Part shown: positions 27,179-37,041 of the stretch, piece after piece | Layout of the letters: every line of letters starts with the position of its first letter | Numbering within the stretch: position 1 is the first letter of the stretch | Assembly: GCF_900101885.1 (NCBI RefSeq) | Contig: NZ_FNAN01000021.1 | Location: forward strand, 107,167 to 171,166 | Reading direction: 5' to 3' | Source: Dyadobacter soli | Lineage (GTDB): Bacteria; Bacteroidota; Bacteroidia; Cytophagales; Spirosomataceae | Length of the DNA: 64,000 nt | Made by a program: the position numbers and the translations under genes | Notes under the pieces: generated by a model | Seen by the model: the letters and a program-made list of their open reading frames with translations, nothing else | What the model was told of the DNA's origin: nothing | Databases searched by the model: none

Positions 27179-27323
27179 AGAAATCAACAACAAAAAACCA
27201 AATCTCTGAACCGAAGCTAATAGATGTGAGGTGCGACAACCAAATTTTACAATCCTTCGGCGGGAATGGGATTTCTAACGGTAAAGACATTATCTTGGTG
27301 CGATCCGCGACCTTGTTATTTAT

Positions 27324-28946
27324 ATGAAGAAAATCGCTTTGTTCATCGTCCTGGCCATTGCCGGGGCTGCCTGCCGTCAGACGTCGGAAAAGAAAACGGA
27401 GATCGCTGTGCGCGATACCACAATTACAGTCGAAAACTCTTTTACAGAGCTCTTTATCGACACCACGGCGCTAGCCTCGTACACAACCGCGCATGCGCTC
27501 GGCGATAGCCTGAATGCCAAGCTGCGCAGCTTTTATAATCACCGGAACTACCAATTCGCCTGGTTCTTTCCCGACGGCGTGGCCGAATTCGTGCCTATTT
27601 TCCAAAGTTTGCGGAACGATTACATTCATTATTCGGGCGACAGTTCATTATACAATCCTACGCTCGACAAAACCATCGATTCACTTTCGCAGCTCAAAAA
27701 GATCAGCCCGGATAACGCGCTGGCGGTGAATGCGGAGCTCACATTAACGGAACAGTTCTTCCGCTACACGGATCTGGCCTATTCCGGCGACCACAAGATC
27801 AATACGCAGGAGCTCAACTGGTTCATCCCCCGCCGGAAGCTGAATCCGGAGGTTTTTCTGGATTCGCTGTTGAAGAACAAAGGACAGAACGTAGCGGCAT
27901 ACGAGCCGGTTAACAGACACTATAATTTATTAAAACAGAAAGTATTACAATATTATGCATTAACTAAAAACGGCGAACCGGACACCGTCGGGACTAACAA
28001 AAAGTTTCGCGAGGGCGACCGCGACACCCTGCTCGTAACCCTGAAAGCCCGCCTGCATTTGCTCGGCGACCTGCCGGAGCCGGACAGTACGCCCATTTTC
28101 GACACGACGCTTACTAACGCCGTTAGGCATTTTCAGCAGCGCGTCGGACAAAAACAGACCGGCGTAACCGGGCCGGCATTCTTCAAGGAACTGAATGTGC
28201 CCATTGCCAGCCGCATCCGCCAGATGCTCATCAACATGGAGCGCATTCGCTGGATGCCGGCTGCTCCGCCCACCGATTACATTCTCGTGAACATTCCCGA
28301 GTTCACCCTGCACGCGTACGAGGATGGCAAATTGTCATTCGATATGGTGGTTGTGGTGGGGTCTGAGGCCAATAGTACTGTCATTTTTTCAGGTACTTTA
28401 AATCAAGTCGTATTCAGCCCCTACTGGAACGTGCCCGCGAGCATTCTGAAAAAGGAAGTTTTGCCGGGTATCAAGAAGAATCCCAACTATCTGGCACGCC
28501 ACAATATGGAATGGAACGGCGGCTCCGTGCGGCAGAAGCCGGGCAAATCCAACTCGCTAGGCCTCGTCAAATTCCTCTTTCCGAACAGTTACAGCATTTA
28601 TTTCCACGATACGCCCAGCAAAAGCCTGTTCAAGGAAAGCCAGCGGGCATTCAGCCACGGGTGTATCCGGCTCTCGGAACCTAAAAAGATGGCCGAATGG
28701 CTCCTGCGCCGCGATAGCACGTGGACGAGCGAGAAGATTACTGCGGCGATGAATGCAGGAAAGGAAAAATATGTGCGCCTGCGCGGCAAGAACGAAATGC
28801 CGGTTTTCATCGGCTATTTCACGTCCTGGGTGGACCAGCACGGCAATTTGCAGTTCCGCAAGGACGTCTACGGGCACGATCGCAAGATGGAAGAAAGGCT
28901 GTTCGGACCGGTGAAAATGCCTATCGCACAAGCCACCGATCGCTGA
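27324..28946 (+). CDS. L,D-transpeptidase lipoprotein (YcbB/LdtD-like)
   Basis: 540 residues. A lipoprotein signal ends at GAAC (Cys17). A peptidoglycan-binding helical domain sits around residues 230-300 (LTNAVRHFQQRVGQKQTGVTG), followed by a YkuD catalytic domain. The catalytic motif is SHGCIRLS with Cys447. The enzyme should form 3-3 crosslinks in peptidoglycan or attach proteins to it at the outer face of the cell wall. Its length and domain order match the large YcbB-type family. It stands alone, with no close partner. Confidence 0.92.
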   Translation: MKKIALFIVLAIAGAACRQTSEKKTEIAVRDTTITVENSFTELFIDTTALASYTTAHALGDSLNAKLRSFYNHRNYQFAWFFPDGVAEFVPIFQSLRNDYIHYSGDSSLYNPTLDKTIDSLSQLKKISPDNALAVNAELTLTEQFFRYTDLAYSGDHKINTQELNWFIPRRKLNPEVFLDSLLKNKGQNVAAYEPVNRHYNLLKQKVLQYYALTKNGEPDTVGTNKKFREGDRDTLLVTLKARLHLLGDLPEPDSTPIFDTTLTNAVRHFQQRVGQKQTGVTGPAFFKELNVPIASRIRQMLINMERIRWMPAAPPTDYILVNIPEFTLHAYEDGKLSFDMVVVVGSEANSTVIFSGTLNQVVFSPYWNVPASILKKEVLPGIKKNPNYLARHNMEWNGGSVRQKPGKSNSLGLVKFLFPNSYSIYFHDTPSKSLFKESQRAFSHGCIRLSEPKKMAEWLLRRDSTWTSEKITAAMNAGKEKYVRLRGKNEMPVFIGYFTSWVDQHGNLQFRKDVYGHDRKMEERLFGPVKMPIAQATDR

Positions 28947-29037
28947 CACCTACTGGCGGGCACGGTTTTAGTCCTTTGGCCAGCAATGCAAAGGTAACCT
29001 GATCAGAAAGTCGGCGGTCGGCCGTCGGCGGTCAAAG

Positions 29038-29068
29038 TTGACAATCTCGAAAAGCCGCCTTACCTTTG
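29038..29068 (+). promoter_or_regulatory. Promoter of the TetR gene
   Basis: TTG at 29038-29040 and TACCTTTG at 29061-29068, spaced 20 bp, match the Bacteroidota -33 and -7 elements. The candidate operator at 29069-29081 directly follows the -7 box. Confidence 0.6.
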
Positions 29069-29081
29069 CTAACATCGTTAG
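29069..29081. promoter_or_regulatory. Candidate TetR operator 1 (autoregulatory)
   Basis: CTAAC-ATC-GTTAG is a perfect 5-bp inverted repeat with a 3-bp centre. It abuts the -7 box of the tetR promoter and matches operator 2 at 11 of 13 positions. Confidence 0.6.
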
Positions 29082-29098
29082 GTAAAACTGGAATTACC

Positions 29099-29698
29099 AT
29101 GGGAATCCTCGAACGAAAAATACGGCAGAAAGAAAATATGCGGACCAATATCCTGGCGGTAGCCTTGCAATTGGTCAAAGAAGAAGGCTGGCAATCCCTG
29201 TCAATCAGGAAGATAGCAGATGCTATCGAATACAGTGTGCCCGTCATCTACGATCACTTCGAAAATAAAGAAGCGATTCTCTTTGAACTTTCTATGGACG
29301 GTTTCCGGTTACTCGATAGATTGCTCGAAAAGGACAAGCGCAAATACGACGATCCGGAAGAACGGCTAAGGGCCCACGCCGAAACTTACTGGAACTTTGC
29401 TTTCAAAAATCCCGAATACTATCAGCTCATGTACGGTTTGGGAATGCCCTGTTCAAGCCCCGGAAAAGCGAAGCCGGAATTCAACAGCTTTCGTGAACAC
29501 ATTGCCGAGGCTATCGAGGGAATCGTAAAAGATAATAAATCTTCAGAAGATGAAACTTGCTTCAAAATATATGCGTTCTGGTCAGTACTCCACGGCCTGA
29601 TTTCGATCGTAATGATGCGCTGCTCGGATATCGACGACTCTCAAATGAACAAAAAAGTAATGGACGACTCTGTTAACGCATTCATCAAGAACCTCTGA
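29099..29698 (+). CDS. TetR-family regulator of the RND efflux operon
   Basis: 199 residues from ATG 29099. The N-terminal helix-turn-helix (about 20-65, with SLSIRKIADAIEYSVPVIYDHFENKEAIL) is typical TetR. The C-terminal two thirds form a divergent ligand-binding core with several Cys. It lies 80 bp upstream of the membrane fusion protein gene in the same orientation. Two copies of one operator-like sequence flank it, which supports self-repression and repression of the pump until an inducer binds. Confidence 0.92.
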   Translation: MGILERKIRQKENMRTNILAVALQLVKEEGWQSLSIRKIADAIEYSVPVIYDHFENKEAILFELSMDGFRLLDRLLEKDKRKYDDPEERLRAHAETYWNFAFKNPEYYQLMYGLGMPCSSPGKAKPEFNSFREHIAEAIEGIVKDNKSSEDETCFKIYAFWSVLHGLISIVMMRCSDIDDSQMNKKVMDDSVNAFIKNL

Positions 29699-29710
29699 TT
29701 TTTTTTATCT

Positions 29711-29742
29711 TTTGGTTAACACCGTTAGTATTAATAACTTCA
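29711..29742 (+). promoter_or_regulatory. Candidate RND operon promoter with TetR operator 2
   Basis: TTTG (29711-29714) and TAACTTCA (29735-29742, six of eight match to TAnnTTTG) are 20 bp apart. Between them lies TAAC-ACC-GTTA (29717-29727), close to operator 1. Repressor binding there would block RNA polymerase. Confidence 0.5.
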
Positions 29743-29778
29743 CTACCTATTCGCAAACAACTGATTATCACCGCAAAA

Positions 29779-30972
29779 ATGTCCACATCCATGAAAACCG
29801 TTCAACTAAAAACAGCAAAAGTGCTAGTAGCATCTGCGCTGCTGGCCGCTGGTACCGCAGCGCTATATAGCTGTGGTTCATCCACCGCCAACGCGCCCGC
29901 TTCGGCGCCGCCTGCACAGGCACTGCCGGTTATCACCGTTAGCGACCACGAAGTAACGTCGCACCGTGAATTCACCGCATCCATCCAGGGTAGCCGCGAT
30001 ATAGAGATCCGTCCACAGGTGGATGGTTACCTCGACCGCATCTCCGTAGACGAGGGTGCGTACGTACACAAGGGCCAGGTGTTATTCCACATCGACGCCC
30101 GCCCGTACACCGAGCAGCTCAATACCGCCAAAGCCAGCCTGCAATCGGCGAAGGCCGCATTGGAAAGCGCTTCGATCAATGTCGAAAAACTGACGCCGCT
30201 TGTAGCCAACAAAGTAGTCTCAGACGTTCAGCTTAAAACCGCAAAAGCGGGATACGACGCAGCCAAGGCCAATGTAGCGCAAGCGCAGGCGGCCGTAGAT
30301 GCAGCGAAGATCAACGTCGGTTATACTTCGGTGACCGCGCCGGCCGATGGCTATATTGGCATTATCCCATTCAAAACGGGTAGCCTCGTAGGCAAGAACA
30401 ACGTAGAAGCACTCACAGTTCTCTCGGAAACGAAAGACATTCATGTGTACTTCTCGATGAGCGAGCTGGATTTCCTCGATTTCAAGCAGGAATTTGAAGG
30501 AAGTACCATCGAGCAGAAAATCAAGAACATCCCGCCGGTTGAACTCGTACTGGCCGACAACAGCGTTTTCCCGCAAAAAGGAAAAGTACAAGTCGTTGAA
30601 GGACAATTCGATAAAACCATGGGTGCGATCAACTTCCGCGCGACATTCCCGAATGGAAACGGGCTGCTCCGCTCCGGTAACACGGGCAGGATACGCATTC
30701 CGCGCCAGCTCGCGAAATCGGTATTGATCCCGCAGGAAGCCACTTTCGAGTTGCAGGACAAGGTGTTCGTTTACACCGTGCTCGACAGCAACAAGGTGGA
30801 AGGCCGCCCTGTGACAGTTGCCGACCGCAGCGGACGTTACTACCTGATTTCCAAAGGATTGAAACCAGGCGAGAAGATCGTATACGCCGGACTCGACAGG
30901 CTCCGCGACGGAATGGCCATCGCACCGCAGAAAATGTCAATGGACAGTCTGCTGCACGCCAATCCGATCTAA
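29779..30972 (+). CDS. RND efflux periplasmic adaptor (membrane fusion protein, AcrA-like)
   Basis: 397 residues. A lipoprotein signal ends at Cys32 (LYSC), anchoring the protein in a membrane. Lipoyl and barrel-sandwich segments are visible (RPQVDGYLDRISVDEGAYVHKGQ and VTAPADGYIG), with an alpha-helical hairpin of Ala/Lys/Gln repeats between them. It links the inner-membrane pump and outer-membrane channel encoded next. Operon under the upstream TetR. Confidence 0.93.
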   Translation: MSTSMKTVQLKTAKVLVASALLAAGTAALYSCGSSTANAPASAPPAQALPVITVSDHEVTSHREFTASIQGSRDIEIRPQVDGYLDRISVDEGAYVHKGQVLFHIDARPYTEQLNTAKASLQSAKAALESASINVEKLTPLVANKVVSDVQLKTAKAGYDAAKANVAQAQAAVDAAKINVGYTSVTAPADGYIGIIPFKTGSLVGKNNVEALTVLSETKDIHVYFSMSELDFLDFKQEFEGSTIEQKIKNIPPVELVLADNSVFPQKGKVQVVEGQFDKTMGAINFRATFPNGNGLLRSGNTGRIRIPRQLAKSVLIPQEATFELQDKVFVYTVLDSNKVEGRPVTVADRSGRYYLISKGLKPGEKIVYAGLDRLRDGMAIAPQKMSMDSLLHANPI

Positions 30973-31021
30973 GCAGCCGGGGTGTAAAAGGTTTACGAAT
31001 TCCACACCAATTAGCAGAGCA

Positions 31022-31045
31022 CCATCGCATTAGCCAATGCGATGG
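31022..31045 (+). repeat. Intercistronic hairpin in the RND operon
   Basis: CCATCGCATT, loop AGCC, AATGCGATGG form a perfect 10-bp stem between the adaptor and pump genes. There is no T-run, so it is more likely an mRNA processing or stability element than a terminator. Confidence 0.6.
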
Positions 31046-31109
31046 ACCGCTCCCGCCTTGCCAAAACACTCGAAAATGAGCCCCGCACACGGGGACAAAT
31101 CACAATAAT

Positions 31110-34100
31110 ATGTTTCAGAAATTTATAGAAAGGCCCGTCCTTTCGACGGTAATATCGATCCTGATATTACTCCTGGGGATCATATCGCTCACTACGCTGC
31201 CGATCACGAAATTCCCCGACATCGCGCCGCCGACGGTACAAGTAACCGCCGTATACCCGGGAGCGAACGCAGAAGTGGTTGCCCGCGCAGTGGCAACGCC
31301 CATCGAAGAAGCCGTGAACGGGGTTGAAAACATGACTTACATGACGTCGTCGTCCAACAACGACGGTACCATGGCCCTGAACGTGTACTTCAAACAGGGT
31401 ACCGACCCTGATATCGCAGCGGTAAACGTACAAAACCGCGTTTCCAAGGCCGTCAGCCAGATTCCGCAGGAAGTCGTGCAAGCCGGTATTTCGACCCAAA
31501 AGCAACAGAACTCGATCATCATGTTCGTAGCGCTTTCGAGCGAGGACAGCACTTACGACGAGACGTTCCTTTTGAACTACATTAAAATAAACCTGGTACC
31601 TCAGCTGCAACGTATACCGGGGGTCGGTCAGGCTCAGCCTTTCGGTACGCGCGATTATTCGATGCGTATCTGGCTCAAACCGGACCGTCTCGCAGCCCTG
31701 GGCCTTTCGCCTCAGGAGGTAACCGGCGCCATTCGCGAGCAAAGCCTTGAAGCAGCTCCGGGCCGTTTGGGTGAGGCATCCAAAGAGGTTTTTGAATATG
31801 TTTTGAAATACAAAGGAAAACTCACGCAAAACAAAGAATATGAGGACATTATCATCAAAGCAAATAGCGATGGTTCTGTGATCCGCTTGAAAGATGTGGC
31901 GCGTGTCGAGTTCGGTTCTTATACCTACTCTTCCAATGGTAAGCTGGATGGCAATGCATCGTCCGGTGTGGCAGTATTCCAAACAGCCGGTACCAATGCG
32001 AACGACATCCTGATCCAGGCTGAAAAACTGGTAGGCGAGTTTTCCAAAACATTACCCAAAGGTCTGAAAACGACCATTATGTACAACTCGAAGGACTTCC
32101 TCGACGAGTCGATCAACCAGGTACGTTCAACCCTCCTGGAAGCATTTGTCCTTGTATTTCTCGTTGTATTTATATTCCTGCAAGATTTCCGCTCGACATT
32201 GATCCCGGCCATTGCAGTTCCGGTGGCGATTGTGGGTACGTTCTTCTTCATGCAGCTTTTCGGCTTCACGATTAACTTCCTCACGCTCTTTGCATTGGTA
32301 CTCGCGATCGGTATCGTGGTGGATGACGCCATTGTCGTCGTCGAGGCCGTTCACTCGAAGATGGAACGAACGAACCTCGGGGCCAAACCCGCTACCATCG
32401 AGTCCATGAATGAGATCTCCGGCGCGATCATTTCGATCACCCTCGTGATGGCCGCGGTATTCGTACCGGTCGGGTTTATGGAGGGACCAGCGGGGGTATT
32501 CTACCGGCAGTTTGCATTTACATTAGCCATAGCCATTTTGATTTCCGCATTGAATGCGTTGACGCTCAGCCCGGCACTTACCGCGTTGTTCCTGAAAAAC
32601 CCGCATGCGGAAGAAGGCCACGACGGGAAAAAGAAAGGTTTCGGCGCACGTTTCTTTGCTGCATTCAATGCAGGTTTCGAGTCGATGACCGGCCGTTATG
32701 TGAAGAGCCTTCAATTCCTGATCCGCCAGAAATGGGTGACCATCGTCGGTTTGATAGTGATCTCAGGTACCACATTCTGGCTAACCAAAACCACACCAAC
32801 GGGCTTTATCCCAACCGAAGATCAGGGCTTCCTCCTCTACGCGCTCAACACGCCTCCGGGTAGCTCTCTCGACCGTACGTCGAAAGCCATGGCACAGGTG
32901 GATAGCATTGTGAAAAAGTCGCCGATCGCCGACCACCGTTACATTGTGGAAGGGATGAACATCATTTCAAATTCCAACGCATCGCCTTACGGTGTGGGCT
33001 TCATCCGCATGAAACCTAAGGAAGAACGCGGCGAGGTGCAGGATTTCAACCAGATCGTGGGTATGATGTCGCAGCAGGTACGTTCGGTGAACGATGCGAA
33101 TGCGTTCTTCTTCACCTTCCCTACCGTGGATGGTTTCGGTAATGTCAGTGGTTTCGAGTTTATGTTGCAAGACCGTGGAAACGGTTCTTTGGAAAAACTC
33201 AGCACGACTACCAATGCATTCATCGGTGCACTGATGCAGCGTCCGGAGATCGCTTATGCATTCACCACGTTCGCGACCGGTAACCCGCAATTCCAGCTGG
33301 AAGTAGATAATGCGAAAGCCAAACAGCTGAATGTTCCCGTGAACGACTTGCTGCAAACGCTGCAAATCTACTACGGTTCGAGCTTCGTGTCGGATTTCAA
33401 CCGGTTTGGTAAGTACTACCGCGTAATGGCGCAGGCCGACCCGCTGTACCGCCAGAACCCGGCTTCGCTCGATGGGATTTATGTCAAAAACACCGAAGGC
33501 GAGATGGTACCGGCAAACCAGCTCGTTCAGCTGAAACGTGTGTTCGGACCTGAAACCGTGACCCGCAACAACCTTTATAACGCGGTAATGATCAACGGTA
33601 CCCCGAAACCGGGTTACAGTACCGGTGACGCCATCCGCGCCGTACAGGAAACCGCCGAGAAGGTGCTGCCGAACAACTACAAAACCGAATGGACCGGTAT
33701 GACGCGTGAGGAGATCAACTCCGGCTCGCAGATCATTCTTATCTTCGTATTGAGTTTGGTGTTCGTATACTTCCTGCTCGCGGCACAATATGAAAGTTAC
33801 ATCCTGCCTTTCGCAGTGATCCTGACGATCCCGCTGGGTGTATTCGGTTCAATGCTGTTTATCAACTGGATGGGCATTGAAAACAATATCTACGTGCAGG
33901 TCGGTCTGATCATGCTCGTGGGGCTCCTCGCGAAAAACGCGATCCTGATCATCGAGTACGCCGTGCAGCGGCGCGAGGCGGGTCTGAGCATTGTCGAATC
34001 GGCATTGGAAGCTTCACGCCTCCGTCTGCGTCCGATCCTGATGACCTCGTTCGCATTCATCGTCGGTCTGCTGCCGCTGATGCGCGCAACCGGTGGCTCG

Positions 34101-34268
34101 GCGCTTGGTAACCGTTCCATCGGAACCGGTGCGGTGGGTGGCATGCTCACGGGTGTGATCCTGGGTGTGTTCGTGATCCCCGTACTGTACGTGATCTTCC
34201 AGTATTTGCAGGAAAAAGTCGTCAAAAAACCGGTTAAGCCGGAACTGGTCGAAGCGGAGGTGCAATAG
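31110..34268 (+). CDS. RND multidrug efflux pump, inner-membrane subunit (AcrB/MexB type)
   Basis: 1052 residues, the usual HAE1-RND length. The protein opens with a first membrane helix (FIERPVLSTVISILILLLG). The proton-relay residues are present: Asp405-Asp406 in GIVVDDAIV and Lys942 in LLAKNAIL. Two large periplasmic loops separate the membrane halves. It exports hydrophobic or amphiphilic compounds in exchange for protons. The adaptor lies upstream and the NodT-type outer-membrane channel downstream. Confidence 0.95.
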   Translation: MFQKFIERPVLSTVISILILLLGIISLTTLPITKFPDIAPPTVQVTAVYPGANAEVVARAVATPIEEAVNGVENMTYMTSSSNNDGTMALNVYFKQGTDPDIAAVNVQNRVSKAVSQIPQEVVQAGISTQKQQNSIIMFVALSSEDSTYDETFLLNYIKINLVPQLQRIPGVGQAQPFGTRDYSMRIWLKPDRLAALGLSPQEVTGAIREQSLEAAPGRLGEASKEVFEYVLKYKGKLTQNKEYEDIIIKANSDGSVIRLKDVARVEFGSYTYSSNGKLDGNASSGVAVFQTAGTNANDILIQAEKLVGEFSKTLPKGLKTTIMYNSKDFLDESINQVRSTLLEAFVLVFLVVFIFLQDFRSTLIPAIAVPVAIVGTFFFMQLFGFTINFLTLFALVLAIGIVVDDAIVVVEAVHSKMERTNLGAKPATIESMNEISGAIISITLVMAAVFVPVGFMEGPAGVFYRQFAFTLAIAILISALNALTLSPALTALFLKNPHAEEGHDGKKKGFGARFFAAFNAGFESMTGRYVKSLQFLIRQKWVTIVGLIVISGTTFWLTKTTPTGFIPTEDQGFLLYALNTPPGSSLDRTSKAMAQVDSIVKKSPIADHRYIVEGMNIISNSNASPYGVGFIRMKPKEERGEVQDFNQIVGMMSQQVRSVNDANAFFFTFPTVDGFGNVSGFEFMLQDRGNGSLEKLSTTTNAFIGALMQRPEIAYAFTTFATGNPQFQLEVDNAKAKQLNVPVNDLLQTLQIYYGSSFVSDFNRFGKYYRVMAQADPLYRQNPASLDGIYVKNTEGEMVPANQLVQLKRVFGPETVTRNNLYNAVMINGTPKPGYSTGDAIRAVQETAEKVLPNNYKTEWTGMTREEINSGSQIILIFVLSLVFVYFLLAAQYESYILPFAVILTIPLGVFGSMLFINWMGIENNIYVQVGLIMLVGLLAKNAILIIEYAVQRREAGLSIVESALEASRLRLRPILMTSFAFIVGLLPLMRATGGSALGNRSIGTGAVGGMLTGVILGVFVIPVLYVIFQYLQEKVVKKPVKPELVEAEVQ

Positions 34269-34322
34269 TGGCCCCTGCTTCGGCACCGAAACGCGATGAC
34301 TCGTTTATTTAAGATTAACATC

Positions 34323-35744
34323 ATGAAAAATACATTCAGATTAACGCAAATAGCTGTTCTGATCCTGCTGGTAACCTTTCTCGCCTCTTGCAAGGTGAGC
34401 AAGGACTACCAGCGCCCGGAACTGGCACTGCCCACCGAATATCGCAATGTGCCTTACGGCGACACCGCCACCATTGCGGACATGGGCTGGAAGGAATTCT
34501 TCCCCGATACCACGCTGCAACGCCTCATCGATCGCGGCATTGCCTACAACTACGACCTGCAAATCGCGCTGAAACGCATCGATATCGCACAGCAGCAAGT
34601 GAAGCAGGCCAAATTACTGCAACTCCCGCGCCTCGACCTGCGCGTTGCAGGCACGTACAACCGCCCTTCGAACAACAGTTTGAACGGGTTGAGCGCCAGC
34701 AACTTCCTGAAATCGAGCCACATTGAGAACTACATTGCCTCGGTGGATTTGTCTTGGGAGGCTGATATCTGGGGTAAAATCCGCCGCCAGCAGCAGGCAA
34801 CCATGGGCCAGTACCTGCAAACTTATGAAGCTACCAAAGCGGTTCAGACCCGGCTGGTGGCCGATATTGCCAAAGGTTTTTTCAACCTGTTAATGCTGGA
34901 CAAACAGCTCGAAGTGGCCAAGCACAACCTCGAACTGAGCAATAACACCCTGAAACTGACCAACCTGCTCAAAGATGCCGGCGAAGCAACATCGCTCTCC
35001 GTGCAACAATCGGAAGCACAGCGCGAGGCCATCGCATTGCTCATTCCGCAGCTCGAACAGGACATTACCATTCAGGAAAATGCATTGCAGATCCTGACCG
35101 GACAAATGCCGAATGCGATCGATCGGAAAGTGAAACTCTCCGATTTCAAAGCCAACGACAGCCTCGCTACCGGCATTCCGGCGGCATTGGTAAGCCGTCG
35201 CCCCGATGTGCGTGCGGCCGAAATGTCGGTGCTGGTAGCGAATGCGCAACTCGGTGTAGCGCAGGCGAGCATGTACCCGTCGCTGATTATCTCGGCGAGC
35301 GGCGGTATCGAATCGTTCAAATCGAGCAACTGGTTCAACATTCCGGGTTCACTGTTTGGCATTGCGGCCGGTACCATCGCCCGTCCGATTTTTGCGAGAC
35401 GCCAGCTAAAAACCAACCTGGAAGTTGCCAAAATCGAACGTGAGCAATCGGTACTCGAATTCCGCCAGTCGGTTTTGAATGCTGTCGGTGAGGTTTCGAA
35501 CTCATTGGTTCAAACCCAGAAACTGAAAGAACAGGAAGCCATTGCGAGCAACCAGGTGAATATCCTGACACAAGCCATTTCCAATGCGCAGCTCCTGTAC
35601 CAGAGCGATATGGCCAATTACCTCGAAGTAATTACCGCGCAAGGCAATGCATTGCAAGCCGAACTGAACCTCGCATTCATCCGCAGCCAGTCGCTCGTAG
35701 CGCGCGTAGACCTCTACCGCAGCCTCGGCGGCGGCTGGAAATAG
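34323..35744 (+). CDS. NodT-family outer-membrane efflux lipoprotein (TolC-like)
   Basis: 473 residues from ATG 34323. A lipoprotein signal ends LASC. Two internally similar OEP repeats follow (LQIALKRIDIAQQQVKQAKLL and the matching VSRRPDVRAAEMSVLVANAQLG stretch), forming the alpha-barrel/beta-barrel channel. It completes the tripartite pump; a strong terminator follows 60 bp after its stop. Confidence 0.93.
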   Translation: MKNTFRLTQIAVLILLVTFLASCKVSKDYQRPELALPTEYRNVPYGDTATIADMGWKEFFPDTTLQRLIDRGIAYNYDLQIALKRIDIAQQQVKQAKLLQLPRLDLRVAGTYNRPSNNSLNGLSASNFLKSSHIENYIASVDLSWEADIWGKIRRQQQATMGQYLQTYEATKAVQTRLVADIAKGFFNLLMLDKQLEVAKHNLELSNNTLKLTNLLKDAGEATSLSVQQSEAQREAIALLIPQLEQDITIQENALQILTGQMPNAIDRKVKLSDFKANDSLATGIPAALVSRRPDVRAAEMSVLVANAQLGVAQASMYPSLIISASGGIESFKSSNWFNIPGSLFGIAAGTIARPIFARRQLKTNLEVAKIEREQSVLEFRQSVLNAVGEVSNSLVQTQKLKEQEAIASNQVNILTQAISNAQLLYQSDMANYLEVITAQGNALQAELNLAFIRSQSLVARVDLYRSLGGGWK

Positions 35745-35804
35745 ATTCCACTCAGACCTACATACACTATCAATTAGCGTCTTTGTTAAGTGTAGTTAAG
35801 CACA

Positions 35805-35835
35805 AAAAGCCGTTGGACAAGATCCGACGGCTTTT
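35805..35835 (+). terminator. Intrinsic terminator of the RND operon
   Basis: AAAAGCCGTTGGA and TCCGACGGCTTTT pair around a 5-nt loop (one G-T wobble), with flanking A and T runs. It may also serve the convergent rpiA transcript. Confidence 0.85.
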
Positions 35836-35919
35836 GTATTTTAAGCACCCGTTATTGTAACGAGTGCTAATATATAATTTAATTTTATATAATCTGCTTT
35901 TTCTCCTGATCGAACAGCG

Positions 35920-36600
35920 TTACTTTTTCAGAAATACCTCTGTCGCATCATCCACGCCCATAATCACCGTTGTGGCAATATTGATAAACAATCCATGCTC
36001 CACGACTCCGACGATCTTTATTAATTGCTCAGCCAGCAGAGCCGGGTCTTGAATCAACCCGAAATCACCGTCAATCAACACATTACCTTGCTCGGTAATC
36101 AATGGTTCGTCATCGACCAAACGGATTTTGCCGGTTCCACTCAGCTTTTGTATTTCTGCCAAAACGTAGTTTTGCGCATAGGGAATCACTTCAATGGGCA
36201 CTGTAAACTTGCCCAGGAACTCGACCTTCTTGGTTGAATCCGTAATAATGATCTCCTGCTTCGAAAGTGCCGCCACTACCTTTTCTTTCAGCAAAAAACT
36301 CCCGCCGCCTTTGATCAGCTGCAAATCGGTCGTAAACTCGTCTGCGCCGTCGATGGTAATGTCGATAGCATCTACCTCCTCAATTTTGAGCAAAGGAATA
36401 TTCAGCGACTCAGCCAGTTCGCGCGTCTTTTCAGAAGTAGGTACGCCTTTGATATTCAACCCATTCTTCACCAACTCACCGATTTCAGCAATGGCAATGT
36501 AAGCCGAACTCCCCGAGCCCAGGCCGACGATCTGGCCGTTTGAGAGGTATTTCACCGCTTCTTTGGCGGCAAGTGTTTTTTCGTTTTTCAGGTCTTTCAT
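35920..36600 (-). CDS. rpiA: Ribose-5-phosphate isomerase A
   Basis: 226 residues, the usual RpiA length. Characteristic motifs are GLGSGSSAYIAI, the DGADE loop (ITIDGADEF) with catalytic Asp and Glu, and KGGGSFL. It interconverts ribose-5-phosphate and ribulose-5-phosphate in the non-oxidative pentose phosphate pathway. It is a single housekeeping gene. The stop lies 85 bp from the RND terminator. Confidence 0.96.
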   Translation of the reverse strand: MKDLKNEKTLAAKEAVKYLSNGQIVGLGSGSSAYIAIAEIGELVKNGLNIKGVPTSEKTRELAESLNIPLLKIEEVDAIDITIDGADEFTTDLQLIKGGGSFLLKEKVVAALSKQEIIITDSTKKVEFLGKFTVPIEVIPYAQNYVLAEIQKLSGTGKIRLVDDEPLITEQGNVLIDGDFGLIQDPALLAEQLIKIVGVVEHGLFINIATTVIMGVDDATEVFLKK

Positions 36601-36659
36601 GAAAGCAAGTTAATAAATCTAAATAGTGTGGTTATTCGATGTCCGCCTGCTCACACCAT

Positions 36660-36992
36660 TTATGGATTCACAAAAAATAATATTAGCAATGCAGTATCGG
36701 ACAAAATCATCCAGATCACGCATATAAGCGAGGCGGCCTTTAATATACTCTTGGGCCTTTTATATAAGCGAATATAAATCAATGCTGGCGGAATAGTGAA
36801 TATAAGAGCCCACGCCGCATAGGAATATACTAGAAGATCAACCAACGCCTCGAGCGCATCCAGCACACGTTCGAACTTCCATCTTGCATATATCCACTGG
36901 CAGAGATAAAAGTTGCCCACAAACACGAGTAAGTGCGTAGCAACGTACGCCCCGGCGCGAATGACTACATTCCTGGCAAATTGACTTTTCAT
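36660..36992 (-). CDS. Small membrane protein of unknown function
   Basis: 110 residues with about three hydrophobic segments (AYVATHLLVFVGNFYLCQWI; LVYSYAAWALIFTIPPALIYI; ASLICVIWMILSDTALLILFF). No motif or family recognised. It is flanked by rpiA and the flavin oxidoreductase gene with short gaps. Coding potential is plausible but not proven. Confidence 0.5.
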   Translation of the reverse strand: MKSQFARNVVIRAGAYVATHLLVFVGNFYLCQWIYARWKFERVLDALEALVDLLVYSYAAWALIFTIPPALIYIRLYKRPKSILKAASLICVIWMILSDTALLILFFVNP

Positions 36993-37041
36993 CGCCTATA
37001 TGATTTGCAGAACCCGATGCGCTTTCACAGTCAGCCTTCGG

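Noticed and set aside
27080..27295. Leader peptide ORF on the minus strand across the terminator
   Set aside because: The frame runs through the terminator stem and shows no run of regulatory codons; chance is likelier.
31167..31982. 271-codon ORF on the minus strand
   Set aside because: Antisense to the RND pump gene; low-quality translation.
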